From: Ruminococcus flavefaciens
GTDB lineage: Bacteria; Bacillota; Clostridia; Oscillospirales; Ruminococcaceae
Length of the DNA stretch: 64,000 nt
Direction: 5' to 3'
NCBI GenBank assembly: GCA_902760805.1
Contig: CACWHY010000001.1
Location: forward strand, 186,001-250,000
Position 1 is the stretch's first letter. Every line of letters starts with the position of its first letter. The notes beneath the pieces were generated by a model. It was not told where the DNA came from, did no database searches, and worked only from the letters and a program-made list of their open reading frames with translations. Position numbers and translations under genes: made by a program. Below are positions 19,449-26,450 of this stretch, piece after piece.

Positions 19449-20438
19449 ATGAGCAAACTTAGAATCGGTATCGCTGGCTACGGCAACCTTGGTAAAGGCG
19501 TTGAGCTTGCGATCAGACAGAACGACGATATGGAGCTGGCAGGCATTTTCACACGCCGTGACCCCGCTTCTCTCAAGCCCCTTACTGAGGGAGCACCTGT
19601 TTTCAGCATGAACGACATCCAGTCCAAGAAGGACGACATCGACGTACTTATCATCTGCGGAGGAAGCGCTACTGACCTTCCTAAGCAGACTCCTGAGCTG
19701 GCTCAGTACTTCAACGTTATCGACAGCTTCGATACACACGCCCGTATCCCTGAGCACTTTGCCAACGTTGACAAGGCTGCTAAGGAGTCCGGACACCTTG
19801 CATTCATCTCACTGGGCTGGGATCCCGGCCTGTTCTCACTGAACAGACTCTACGCTGAGTCCATTCTTCCCAACGGCAAGAGCTACACATTCTGGGGCAA
19901 GGGCGTCAGCCAGGGCCACTCCGATGCTATCCGCCGTGTTGAAGGCGTAAAGCGTGGCATCCAGTACACTGTTCCGATCGAGTCTGCTATGGAGGCAGTT
20001 CGCTCCGGAAGCCAGCCTGACCTGACAACTCGTGAGAAGCACCTGAGAGAGTGCTGGGTAGTTCCCGAGGAGGGCGCTGATCTGGCTAAGATCGAGGAGT
20101 CCATCAAGACCATGAAGAACTACTTCGACCAGTACGACACAACTGTAAACTTCATCACTGAGGAGGAGTTCGACGCTGTTCACAACAAGATGCCTCACGG
20201 CGGCTTCGTAATGAGAAGCGGTCTCACAGGCGACGGCGAGAAGACTCACCAGATGATCGAATACTCACTGAAGCTGGAGTCCAACCCTGAGTTCACTGCA
20301 AGTGTGCTTATCTGCTTTGCAAGAGCTCTTGGCAGAATGAAGGCTGAGGGCGCAACAGGCTGCAAGACAGCATTTGACGTTCCCCCTGCATATCTTTCAA
20401 AGCTCTCCGGCGAGGAACTGAGAGCTTCAATGCTCTGA
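19449..20438 (+). CDS. ddh: meso-Diaminopimelate dehydrogenase
   Basis: Catalyses reductive amination of tetrahydrodipicolinate straight to meso-DAP with NADPH and ammonia, bypassing the succinylase/acetylase or aminotransferase routes. The 329-residue product has IGIAGYGNLGKGVELAI (dinucleotide site), IICGGSATDLPKQTPELAQ, LGWDPGLFSLNRLYAE, the substrate region FWGKGVSQGHSDAIRR, and MPHGGFVMRSG. AAAGGAGATC precedes the ATG. Located 130 nt after the riboswitch-controlled genes, it completes DAP synthesis together with asd, dapA and dapB. Confidence 0.96.
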   Translation: MSKLRIGIAGYGNLGKGVELAIRQNDDMELAGIFTRRDPASLKPLTEGAPVFSMNDIQSKKDDIDVLIICGGSATDLPKQTPELAQYFNVIDSFDTHARIPEHFANVDKAAKESGHLAFISLGWDPGLFSLNRLYAESILPNGKSYTFWGKGVSQGHSDAIRRVEGVKRGIQYTVPIESAMEAVRSGSQPDLTTREKHLRECWVVPEEGADLAKIEESIKTMKNYFDQYDTTVNFITEEEFDAVHNKMPHGGFVMRSGLTGDGEKTHQMIEYSLKLESNPEFTASVLICFARALGRMKAEGATGCKTAFDVPPAYLSKLSGEELRASML

Positions 20439-20475
20439 TAAGCAGCACAATAGTCAGCAAAGAAAGGAACACTTG

Positions 20476-21612
20476 ATGAAGAAATTATTTGCAGCACTTA
20501 TCGCAGTCACAACACTTGCGTGTACATTTGCTTCTTGCGGAGATAAACCTGAAAAAAAGGCGTCTAACAGCTCATCTGAGGCAGTCAGCGAGAGCTCTGA
20601 CACTGAGGCCTCCGGCTATGAGAGCGGCGAGGAGGCTGCCAAGGCGTTCTTCACCCTCATGTCAGACGAGGATTATGACAATGCCTTTTCTGTTCTGATG
20701 CCTGAAAAGATACGGGATATCGTCTGGTACACCATTTCTGAGGAGGATCCTTCCGGAAAGAGGATCGTTGAATGGGACGAGGAATCCCTTGACGAGCTTT
20801 TCGGCTACTGGGACTATTACCATAAGATGACCTTCCAGGAGACCGTATCCGAGGAAACCTACGACGAGGAAGAGAAGGAACGTGATCTGAACTATATCAA
20901 TGCCTGGTTCTGTTCAGCCAGAAAAGCCGCCGAGAGCTATGACGAGCTGCCGGAGCCTGACGTCTTAGATGATAAGATGAATGAGCTTATAGACGAGGTC
21001 ATCGACTTCAACGATCTTCGGCTGAAAGCTGATATTCCTTCCGAGTACGAGCACGCCTCTGATATAAAAAAGCTCAATGTCCGTCTTTCAGATGATAAGG
21101 ACGTTGATTTCTACCACACTGTCACCACATACTATGTAGACGGCGAGGGCTGGTTTGTGTTTGAGACTGAGGAAGCAGGAAAAGACGGCTGGTCTAATGG
21201 CATTGCCGGCCTTTCTGATCTTGGGGACAGTATCTTCGGCGCAACTGCTGAAGTCCTGAATGGCTTTTTCAACGAGAATAAATTCGGACTTGCCGAAGAG
21301 GACTGGACGACAACAAAGCGTGTTATTTCCCCCGACCCGGAGCTGTGCTATAATTTCGATCCGGAAGCTGCAAAGGCTGTCTGTGACGGCATCGCCGAAG
21401 CGGTTGAGGGGCTGGATAACGTGGTTTATTTCGTTGTCATAAACGGCTCTGAAATTGAGAATATCGTGCTTTCCAGAAAGGTTGACCACAAGTACGTCTG
21501 CATTTTCCCTCATGGCTGCATAGACATCACCGAGGACGAGTATGAAAACGCTTCCGATCTTTCATACGAACAGGCTTATGATATTTACATGGAGCTTTTA
21601 AAATCAGAATAA
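20476..21612 (+). CDS. Acidic lipoprotein of unknown function
   Basis: A 378-residue protein with a lipoprotein signal peptide (MKKLFAALIAVTTLACTFASC, lipobox FASC), a Ser/Glu-rich linker, and a large acidic body rich in Asp, Glu, Tyr and Trp. The part GEEAAKAFFTLMSDEDYDNAFSV suggests an NTF2/DUF4878-like helix-plus-sheet module (weak). ATG 20476 follows AAAGGAA. It starts 37 nt after ddh; a terminator hairpin follows the stop. Confidence 0.7.
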   Translation: MKKLFAALIAVTTLACTFASCGDKPEKKASNSSSEAVSESSDTEASGYESGEEAAKAFFTLMSDEDYDNAFSVLMPEKIRDIVWYTISEEDPSGKRIVEWDEESLDELFGYWDYYHKMTFQETVSEETYDEEEKERDLNYINAWFCSARKAAESYDELPEPDVLDDKMNELIDEVIDFNDLRLKADIPSEYEHASDIKKLNVRLSDDKDVDFYHTVTTYYVDGEGWFVFETEEAGKDGWSNGIAGLSDLGDSIFGATAEVLNGFFNENKFGLAEEDWTTTKRVISPDPELCYNFDPEAAKAVCDGIAEAVEGLDNVVYFVVINGSEIENIVLSRKVDHKYVCIFPHGCIDITEDEYENASDLSYEQAYDIYMELLKSE

Positions 21613-21618
21613 ATGAAT

Positions 21619-21666
21619 AAAACGCTCCCTTGCGCAGATAATAGCTGCGAAGGGAGTGTTTTTTTT
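21619..21666 (+). terminator. Terminator hairpin containing the next gene's ribosome-binding site
   Basis: AACGCTCCCTT-GCGCA pairs with TGCG-AAGGGAGTGTT, followed by TTTTTT directly against an ATG at 21667. The AAGGGAG in the 3' arm is the only ribosome-binding site for that ATG. One element could therefore terminate transcription or occlude translation. Confidence 0.8.
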
Positions 21667-22101
21667 ATGATCGAACAGGACACGGTTAAGCTGCTTAGAG
21701 AGTGCGATTCCGGCATAGAAATGGGGATCTCGGCGATAAATGAGGTGATCGGCCACGTCAGTGACGACAGGCTTCGGAAAAGGCTCAGCCAGAGCCTTGA
21801 TGAGAACACCGGTCTGAAAACCGACCTACAGGAGCTGCTGGACATCTACCACGACAGCGGCAAGGAGCCTCCGGCCATGGTGAAGGGGATGTCCAAGCTG
21901 AAGACCGGCTTTGAGCTGGCAATGGACGGCTCTGACGGCAAGATAGCGGAGCTGATGATCGACGGCTGCAACATGGGCGTGAAGTCCCTGAGCAGGTACC
22001 TCAACCAGTACAAGGCCGCAGATGAGCGCTCCAAGGACTTAGCCAAGCGCCTTATCTCTGCGGAGGAGAAGCTCTCCTGCGATATGAGGGGCTTTCTCTG
22101 A
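21667..22101 (+). CDS. Small all-helical protein, possible four-helix bundle
   Basis: A 144-residue soluble protein, almost entirely amphipathic helix: TVKLLRECDSGIEMGISAIN, RLRKRLSQSLDENTGLKTDL, KGMSKLKTGFELAM, then ADERSKDLAKRLISAEEKL. This resembles DUF2383/ferritin-like bundles without obvious metal ligands; assignment is tentative. ATG 21667 is preceded by AAGGGAG located inside a terminator hairpin; an upstream in-frame start would read through the hairpin and is less likely. Confidence 0.65.
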   Translation: MIEQDTVKLLRECDSGIEMGISAINEVIGHVSDDRLRKRLSQSLDENTGLKTDLQELLDIYHDSGKEPPAMVKGMSKLKTGFELAMDGSDGKIAELMIDGCNMGVKSLSRYLNQYKAADERSKDLAKRLISAEEKLSCDMRGFL

Positions 22102-22109
22102 TCCAAACA

Positions 22110-22134
22110 GTAGGGCGGACCCATGTGTCCGCCC
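22110..22134. repeat. Palindromic intergenic repeat, copy 2
   Basis: Starts GTAGGGCGGA and ends TGTCCGCCC, with arms GGGCGGA / TCCGCCC around an 8-nt centre. It matches the copy at 17019-17042 except at two positions. It lies between convergent genes (helical protein + strand; glycyl-radical protein - strand). Confidence 0.7.
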
Positions 22135-22152
22135 TTCCTGATTTGGGAAACA

Positions 22153-22183
22153 TTAAAAAGGCAGCCCTTAACGGACTGCCTTT
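22153..22183 (-). terminator. Terminator of the pyruvate formate-lyase operon
   Basis: On the minus strand AAAGGCAG (22183-22176) pairs with CTGCCTTT (22164-22157), followed by TTAATG. Five bases after the glycyl-radical gene stop. Confidence 0.85.
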
Positions 22184-22187
22184 CGTT

Positions 22188-22427
22188 TTACAGTGATTTG
22201 TGGAATGTACGGGAGATAACGTCGTCCTGCTGCTCCTTAGTGAGCTTTACGAAGTTTACGGCGTATCCCGAAACTCTAACGGTAAGCTGGGGGTACTTCT
22301 CAGGGTGAGCCTGAGCGTCCAGCAGAGTCTCACGAGTGAACACGTTAACGTTCAGGTGATGCCCGCCTTTTTCAACATAACCGTCGATGAGCTCGATAAG
22401 GTTATCTACCTGCTTCTGATCGTTCAT
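22188..22427 (-). CDS. grcA: Separate glycyl-radical domain of pyruvate formate-lyase (GrcA-like)
   Basis: A 79-residue protein that aligns with the last part of standard Pfl[33 protein letters not shown], then the radical loop RVSGYAV with Gly54, and [14 protein letters not shown] at the end. Activated by a radical-SAM activase, the Gly54 radical would start catalysis at the core's Cys pair. In E. coli GrcA/YfiD is a spare part for oxygen-cleaved PflB; here the PflB-like core in the same operon lacks this segment, so the small protein should be an obligatory subunit. A strong AAGGAGGAA ribosome-binding site precedes the ATG. No activase gene is in the window. Confidence 0.92.
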   Translation of the reverse strand: MNDQKQVDNLIELIDGYVEKGGHHLNVNVFTRETLLDAQAHPEKYPQLTVRVSGYAVNFVKLTKEQQDDVISRTFHKSL

Positions 22428-22439
22428 AATAGTTCCTCC

Positions 22440-22643
22440 TTATTCATCGTCTTCGTCGATAGCGTTTTCTGTAGGCTGACAGCAGGCTCCCTTGGAGGTG
22501 CCGCAGTCATTGCTCTTTACAGTATCCACCCTCACGCCCGATTCTCCGGCAGCGATGTTGACGTGGCCGCTGCCCTGAGCCATTAGCTGGTCGATGAGGT
22601 CGGCAAGCTCCTCAGGAGAGCCGCCGTTTTTAAGGTCAGTCAT
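22440..22643 (-). CDS. 67-residue Cys-containing protein between the two halves of pyruvate formate-lyase
   Basis: A 67-residue acidic protein. Residues 11-31 ([20 protein letters not shown]) resemble the start of the neighbouring glycyl-radical protein ([23 protein letters not shown]). Its second half has no RVSGYAV loop; instead it carries [13 protein letters not shown] (Cys47, Cys54, Cys55) and an acidic tail. ATG 22643 follows GGGAGGAAAACG and overlaps the pflB stop by 8 nt, so translation is coupled; grcA starts 12 nt past its stop. I infer a degenerate duplicate turned into an assembly, protection or metal-binding factor; no function is established. Confidence 0.8.
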   Translation of the reverse strand: MTDLKNGGSPEELADLIDQLMAQGSGHVNIAAGESGVRVDTVKSNDCGTSKGACCQPTENAIDEDDE

Positions 22644-24756
22644 CGTTTTCCTCCCTGAGCTTGTCCAGGTCGATGTCGCCGACGAATACCTGCATATCCT
22701 TGCCAAGAGCGTCAGGAACGATGGAGAATGTGTTGGAAATACCGTCCTGTGCGTGGCGGAAGGGCAGCTTGGCAACAGATGACAGGGAAGCGGTAGCACC
22801 GTGGGTGTCTCTTCCGTGCATTGGGTTAGCTCCGGGAGCCAGCGGCACGCCCTGCTTGCGTCCGTCAGGAGTATTACCGGTCTTCTTTCCGTAGACCACG
22901 TTGGAAGTGATCGTGAGGATAGACATTGTGGGAACTCCGTCACGGTATGTGTGGTGCTTTCTTATGCAGTCCATGAACTTGCGGACAACGGTAACAGCCA
23001 GCTGATCGACACGGTCGTCGTTGTTGCCGTATTTGGGGAAGTCGCCCTCGATCTCGTAGTCAACTACAACGTTCTTGGCAACGTCGATAACATTTCCGGA
23101 CTTGTCCTTGATCTCGATGTCCTTGCGGATAGGCTTTACCTTAGCGTACTTGATAGCTGAGAGCGAGTCAGCGACTACAGACAGACCGGCGATACCGGTA
23201 GCGAAATAGCGCTTTACATCTCTGTCGTGGAGAGCCATCTGGAGGCGCTCATAGCTGTACTTATCGTGCATATAGTGGATAACGTTCAGGGTGTTGACGT
23301 AGAGGCCGGCCAGCCACTCCATCATGTCCATGTACTTCTCCCAAACGTCATCGAAGTCGAGGTATTCAGTGTCAACGGGTCTGAACTTGGGACCTACCTG
23401 AAGGCCAAGTCTCTCGTCCACACCGCCGTTGATAGCGTAGAGCAGGCACTTTGCCAGGTTAGCTCTGGCGCCGAAGAACTGCATCTCCTTGCCCACACGC
23501 ATGGAGGAAACGCAGCAGGCGATAGCGTAGTCATCGCCGTGGATAACACGCATCATATCGTCGTTCTCATACTGGATAGAGGAGGTCTTGATAGACATTC
23601 TAGCGCAGTATTCCTTGAACTTTCTGGGGAGCTTCTGAGACCAGAGAATAGTCATGTTAGGCTCGGGAGCAGTACCCAGGTTTTCCAGAGTGTGAAGGTA
23701 ACGGAAGCTGTTCTTAGTTACCAGGTGGTGACCGTCCACATCAACTCCGCCGATCGACTCAGTGATCCAAGTGGGGTCGCCGGAGAAGAGCTCGTTGTAC
23801 TCAGGAGTACGGGCAAACTTGACGATACGCAGTTTCATGATGAAGTGGTCGATGAGCTCCTGAGCCTGTTCTTCGGTGATAAGGCCTCTGTCAAGGTCAC
23901 GCTGGATGTAGATATCCAGGAAGGTAGAAGTTCTTCCAAGGGACATTGCGGCACCATTCTGCTCCTTAACGGCAGCAAGGTAGCCGAAATAGAGCCACTG
24001 AACAGCCTCCTTAGCGGTCTTGGCGGGGCGAGAGATATCGAAGCCGTAGATTTTACCCAGCTCCTTCAGATCCTGAAGAGCTCTTACCTGCTCGGAAAGC
24101 TCCTCACGAAGGCGGATATTCTTAGAGGTCATCCTAACGAGGGATGTATCGATCTGGTGCTTCTTGTCAGCGATAAGGATGTCGATACCGTAGAGGGCAA
24201 CACGCCTGTAGTCGCCGATGATACGGCCTCTTCCGTAAGCGTCGGGAAGTCCGGTGAGGATAGCGGAATGACGGGCGAGCCTCATCTCTGGAGTATAAGC
24301 GTCGAAAACGCCCTGATTATGGGTCTTTCTGTATTTTGTGAAGATCTCCACAACAGAAGGATCCACCTCATAGCCGTACTCCTTGCAGGCCTGCTGAGCC
24401 ATACGGATGCCGCCGAAGGGCTGGAGAGCGCGCTTGAAGGGCTTGTCTGTCTGAAGGCCAACGATCTGCTCGAGGTCCTTGTTGAGATAACCGGCACCGT
24501 GAGAGGTGATCGTAGAAATGATCTTGGTGTCCATATCGAGGACTCCGCCGGCTTCACGCTCCTGACGAGTCAGGTCCATGACCTGCTCCCAGAGCTTTTT
24601 GGTGGCCTCGGTAGGAGCGGCGAGAAAGCTCTCATCACCGTCGTAGGGGGTATAATTCTTCTTGATGAAATCACGAACATTGACAGAGGTATTGCTCCAT
24701 CTGCCGGGGGTAAATCCTTCCCACTCAGAGGGGAATTCTTCCAGGTAATGTATCAT
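22636..24756 (-). CDS. pflB: Pyruvate formate-lyase catalytic core lacking the glycyl-radical segment
   Basis: Converts pyruvate and CoA to formate and acetyl-CoA in anaerobes. The 706-residue product aligns with PflB from the N-terminus ([19 protein letters not shown]) through the active site, with Cys414-Cys415 in IACCVSSM, to [11 protein letters not shown]. It then ends with an acidic tail instead of the final 50-60 residues of standard PflB (about 760 residues), which hold the radical glycine. Those residues are encoded by the 79-residue gene downstream. No frameshift explains it: the next two genes have their own ribosome-binding sites and frames. Preceded by AAAGGAG and a perfect sigma-A promoter. 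Confidence 0.95.
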   Translation of the reverse strand: MIHYLEEFPSEWEGFTPGRWSNTSVNVRDFIKKNYTPYDGDESFLAAPTEATKKLWEQVMDLTRQEREAGGVLDMDTKIISTITSHGAGYLNKDLEQIVGLQTDKPFKRALQPFGGIRMAQQACKEYGYEVDPSVVEIFTKYRKTHNQGVFDAYTPEMRLARHSAILTGLPDAYGRGRIIGDYRRVALYGIDILIADKKHQIDTSLVRMTSKNIRLREELSEQVRALQDLKELGKIYGFDISRPAKTAKEAVQWLYFGYLAAVKEQNGAAMSLGRTSTFLDIYIQRDLDRGLITEEQAQELIDHFIMKLRIVKFARTPEYNELFSGDPTWITESIGGVDVDGHHLVTKNSFRYLHTLENLGTAPEPNMTILWSQKLPRKFKEYCARMSIKTSSIQYENDDMMRVIHGDDYAIACCVSSMRVGKEMQFFGARANLAKCLLYAINGGVDERLGLQVGPKFRPVDTEYLDFDDVWEKYMDMMEWLAGLYVNTLNVIHYMHDKYSYERLQMALHDRDVKRYFATGIAGLSVVADSLSAIKYAKVKPIRKDIEIKDKSGNVIDVAKNVVVDYEIEGDFPKYGNNDDRVDQLAVTVVRKFMDCIRKHHTYRDGVPTMSILTITSNVVYGKKTGNTPDGRKQGVPLAPGANPMHGRDTHGATASLSSVAKLPFRHAQDGISNTFSIVPDALGKDMQVFVGDIDLDKLREENDD

Positions 24757-24793
24757 CAGATCACAGCTCCTTTACAGAAAATCTTACCTTATC

Positions 24794-24822
24794 ATTATAT
24801 ATGATTGACGAAGTTTTGTCAA
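24794..24822 (-). promoter_or_regulatory. Promoter of the pyruvate formate-lyase operon with overlapping palindrome
   Basis: On the minus strand TTGACA (24822-24817), 17-nt spacer, TATAAT (24799-24794); both hexamers perfect. ATTGAC and GTCAAT form an inverted repeat with an 8-nt centre (24804-24823) covering the -35 box and much of the spacer, where a repressor would block RNA polymerase. Confidence 0.88.
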
Positions 24823-24864
24823 TCTTCTTATGCGCCAAAAGGGGTGTTTTGTTCGGCAGAGATT

Positions 24865-24881
24865 TTGATAACTTTTAACAA
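24865..24881. promoter_or_regulatory. Possible Rex-like site upstream of pflB
   Basis: TTGATAA-CTT-TTAACAA resembles the Rex (NADH-sensing repressor) consensus TTGTTAA-N4-TTAACAA, but with one mismatch and a spacer one base short. It lies about 45 nt upstream of the -35 box. Low confidence. Confidence 0.25.
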
Positions 24882-24961
24882 AAACGCATTTTTTTCAGGC
24901 GGAGCATGGGCAACCGCACGGCTTCCACTCCAAACAGTCACAAAATATGCCTTTAATTTTC

Positions 24962-24996
24962 ACCAAAACCACTAAATATAGTGAGTGGCTTTTGGT
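24962..24996 (-). terminator. Stem-loop after the AI-2E family gene
   Basis: On the minus strand ACCAAAAGCCACT pairs with AGTGGTTTTGGT with one bulge. A weak A/T-rich tract (GAAAATTAAA) follows rather than a clean U-run, so termination is probable but not certain. The rest of 24823-25010 holds only the Rex-like site. Confidence 0.5.
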
Positions 24997-25010
24997 CATT
25001 TGAGAGATTT

Positions 25011-26273
25011 TCATTTTTTCTTGCGGCTGCGCTTTTTTGGACGCTGCTGCTTTTGGGGAGTTTCCTTCTTTGGCTCGGCTTGCGGCTCAGGGGGGCTTGG
25101 CGGAGCTTCTGCCGACGCTGGAACAGGCGCTCCTTCGGGGGCTTCTTTGGACTCAAGGTGCTGGAAGAACAGCTTGTAGGCAGTGGCCGCCAGGGGGACT
25201 CCAAGGATCATTCCCAGGATACCGAAAAGGCCGCCGCCCAGAGTTACTGCGGCGAGCACCCAGATACCGGGCAGGCCGATGGAGTTTCCCACCACCTTGG
25301 GGTAGATGACGTTGCCTTCGATCTGCTGTAGGATAACGAGGAAAATCAGGAAGATCAGCGCCTGCATGGGGTTTTCCGTGAAAATGATGAAGGCGCTAAC
25401 ACCGGCACCGATGAAGGCTCCCACGATAGGGATGAGGGCAGTTACGCCAACGAGGGTGCCGCTCATTGCAGCATAGGGCAGCTGCAAGATCTTCATGCCT
25501 ATGAAGCACAGCGAACCCAGGATCAGCGCTTCCACAAACTGTCCGATGATGAAACTGCGGAAGGTCTGGTTTGCAGTTTCAAGGAAATGGTTTAGCCGCT
25601 GGTTGGTCTTTTCCGAGAAGTAGACCTTCTGAGCACGCTTTGCATCACGGATCAGGGTGTCCTTGCGGATCAGCAGGTAAACTGCGAAGATCAGCGCCAG
25701 GACGATGTTTGTGACGGTGCCTGTGATAGCTCCGACGATACCCACTGCGGAGCTGATTATGCCCACTACTCCGGACTGTAAGATGCCTGTGATCTTGGCT
25801 GTCAGAGAGGCCCAGTCTATCTCCTTGGGGTCGAACTGATCAAGAGCCTCAGTGATCTGAGCCTGGATCTCAGGGTATTCCTTGAATTTGGTCACAAGAA
25901 AGTCACGGCAGCGAACGGCAAGCGGCGGTATTCCGGCAGTTACCAGCTTTACCGCACGGATGAGCTCAGGGATGACGATGTTCAGCACAAGCGTGATGAT
26001 CAGGATCACAATCAGGAAGGAAAGTCCAACGCAGAGCGGCCGGCGTGTAAGAGAGGCCGCTTTTCCATGACTTTTTGGGAAGTAATGCCTTTCAAGGCTA
26101 TTGAGGATGATGTTGAAAAGATATGCTAAAACGCAGCCCAGCACCAGCGGGAACATTGCTGTCAGCAGCACCGACATCCCTTTAGTGAACAGGGAGAGAT
26201 TTTGCACAGCATAGCACACAATGATAGCTAAAACCGAGATAACAAGATATTTGCGGAATTCCTTTTTGTCCAT
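25011..26273 (-). CDS. AI-2E family transporter (PerM/YtvI type)
   Basis: A 420-residue polytopic membrane protein. Hydrophobic segments include AIIVCYAVQNLSLF, VLLTAMFPLVLGCVLAYLF, LSFLIVILIITLVLNIVIP, then a soluble insert, IVLALIFAVYLLI, and the conserved C-terminal block ALIPIVGAFIGAGVSAFIIF with KVVGNSIGLPGIWVLAAVTLGG. Families include TqsA (autoinducer-2 export) and sporulation or sodium-linked exporters, so substrate is open. An extra Pro/Glu/Lys-rich tail ends in KKRSRKKK. Faces the GGDEF gene divergently. Confidence 0.88.
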   Translation of the reverse strand: MDKKEFRKYLVISVLAIIVCYAVQNLSLFTKGMSVLLTAMFPLVLGCVLAYLFNIILNSLERHYFPKSHGKAASLTRRPLCVGLSFLIVILIITLVLNIVIPELIRAVKLVTAGIPPLAVRCRDFLVTKFKEYPEIQAQITEALDQFDPKEIDWASLTAKITGILQSGVVGIISSAVGIVGAITGTVTNIVLALIFAVYLLIRKDTLIRDAKRAQKVYFSEKTNQRLNHFLETANQTFRSFIIGQFVEALILGSLCFIGMKILQLPYAAMSGTLVGVTALIPIVGAFIGAGVSAFIIFTENPMQALIFLIFLVILQQIEGNVIYPKVVGNSIGLPGIWVLAAVTLGGGLFGILGMILGVPLAATAYKLFFQHLESKEAPEGAPVPASAEAPPSPPEPQAEPKKETPQKQQRPKKRSRKKK

Positions 26274-26399
26274 TTATCTGCCTCCGATCCTGGACGAGAT
26301 CGCTCCGACTGATCGGAGCATATACTTCTATATTTTATAATACAACACATAGGTGAGGATTTGAAGGGCGAATTTGTAAATTTTCTGTAAACGCTGCCC

Positions 26400-26428
26400 T
26401 TGACCTAAAGCTCCCTCCATGATATAAT
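26400..26428 (+). promoter_or_regulatory. Promoter of the PAS/GGDEF gene
   Basis: TTGACC (26400-26405), 17-nt spacer, TATAAT (26423-26428). A ribosome-binding site GGAAGGGAAG follows immediately, so the 5' leader is very short (about 15-20 nt). Confidence 0.82.
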
Positions 26429-26450
26429 ATACTGGAAGGGAAGTGAGATC

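Noticed and set aside
22440-24756. A frameshifted full-length pflB
   Set aside because: The piece after the pflB stop does not encode the missing domain in any continuous frame; both following genes have their own ribosome-binding sites and start codons, and the radical domain is intact as a separate gene.
23227-24804. 525-codon open frame on the + strand opposite pflB
   Set aside because: Exactly antisense to a well-conserved enzyme, no ribosome-binding site and composition explained by the strong codon bias of pflB.
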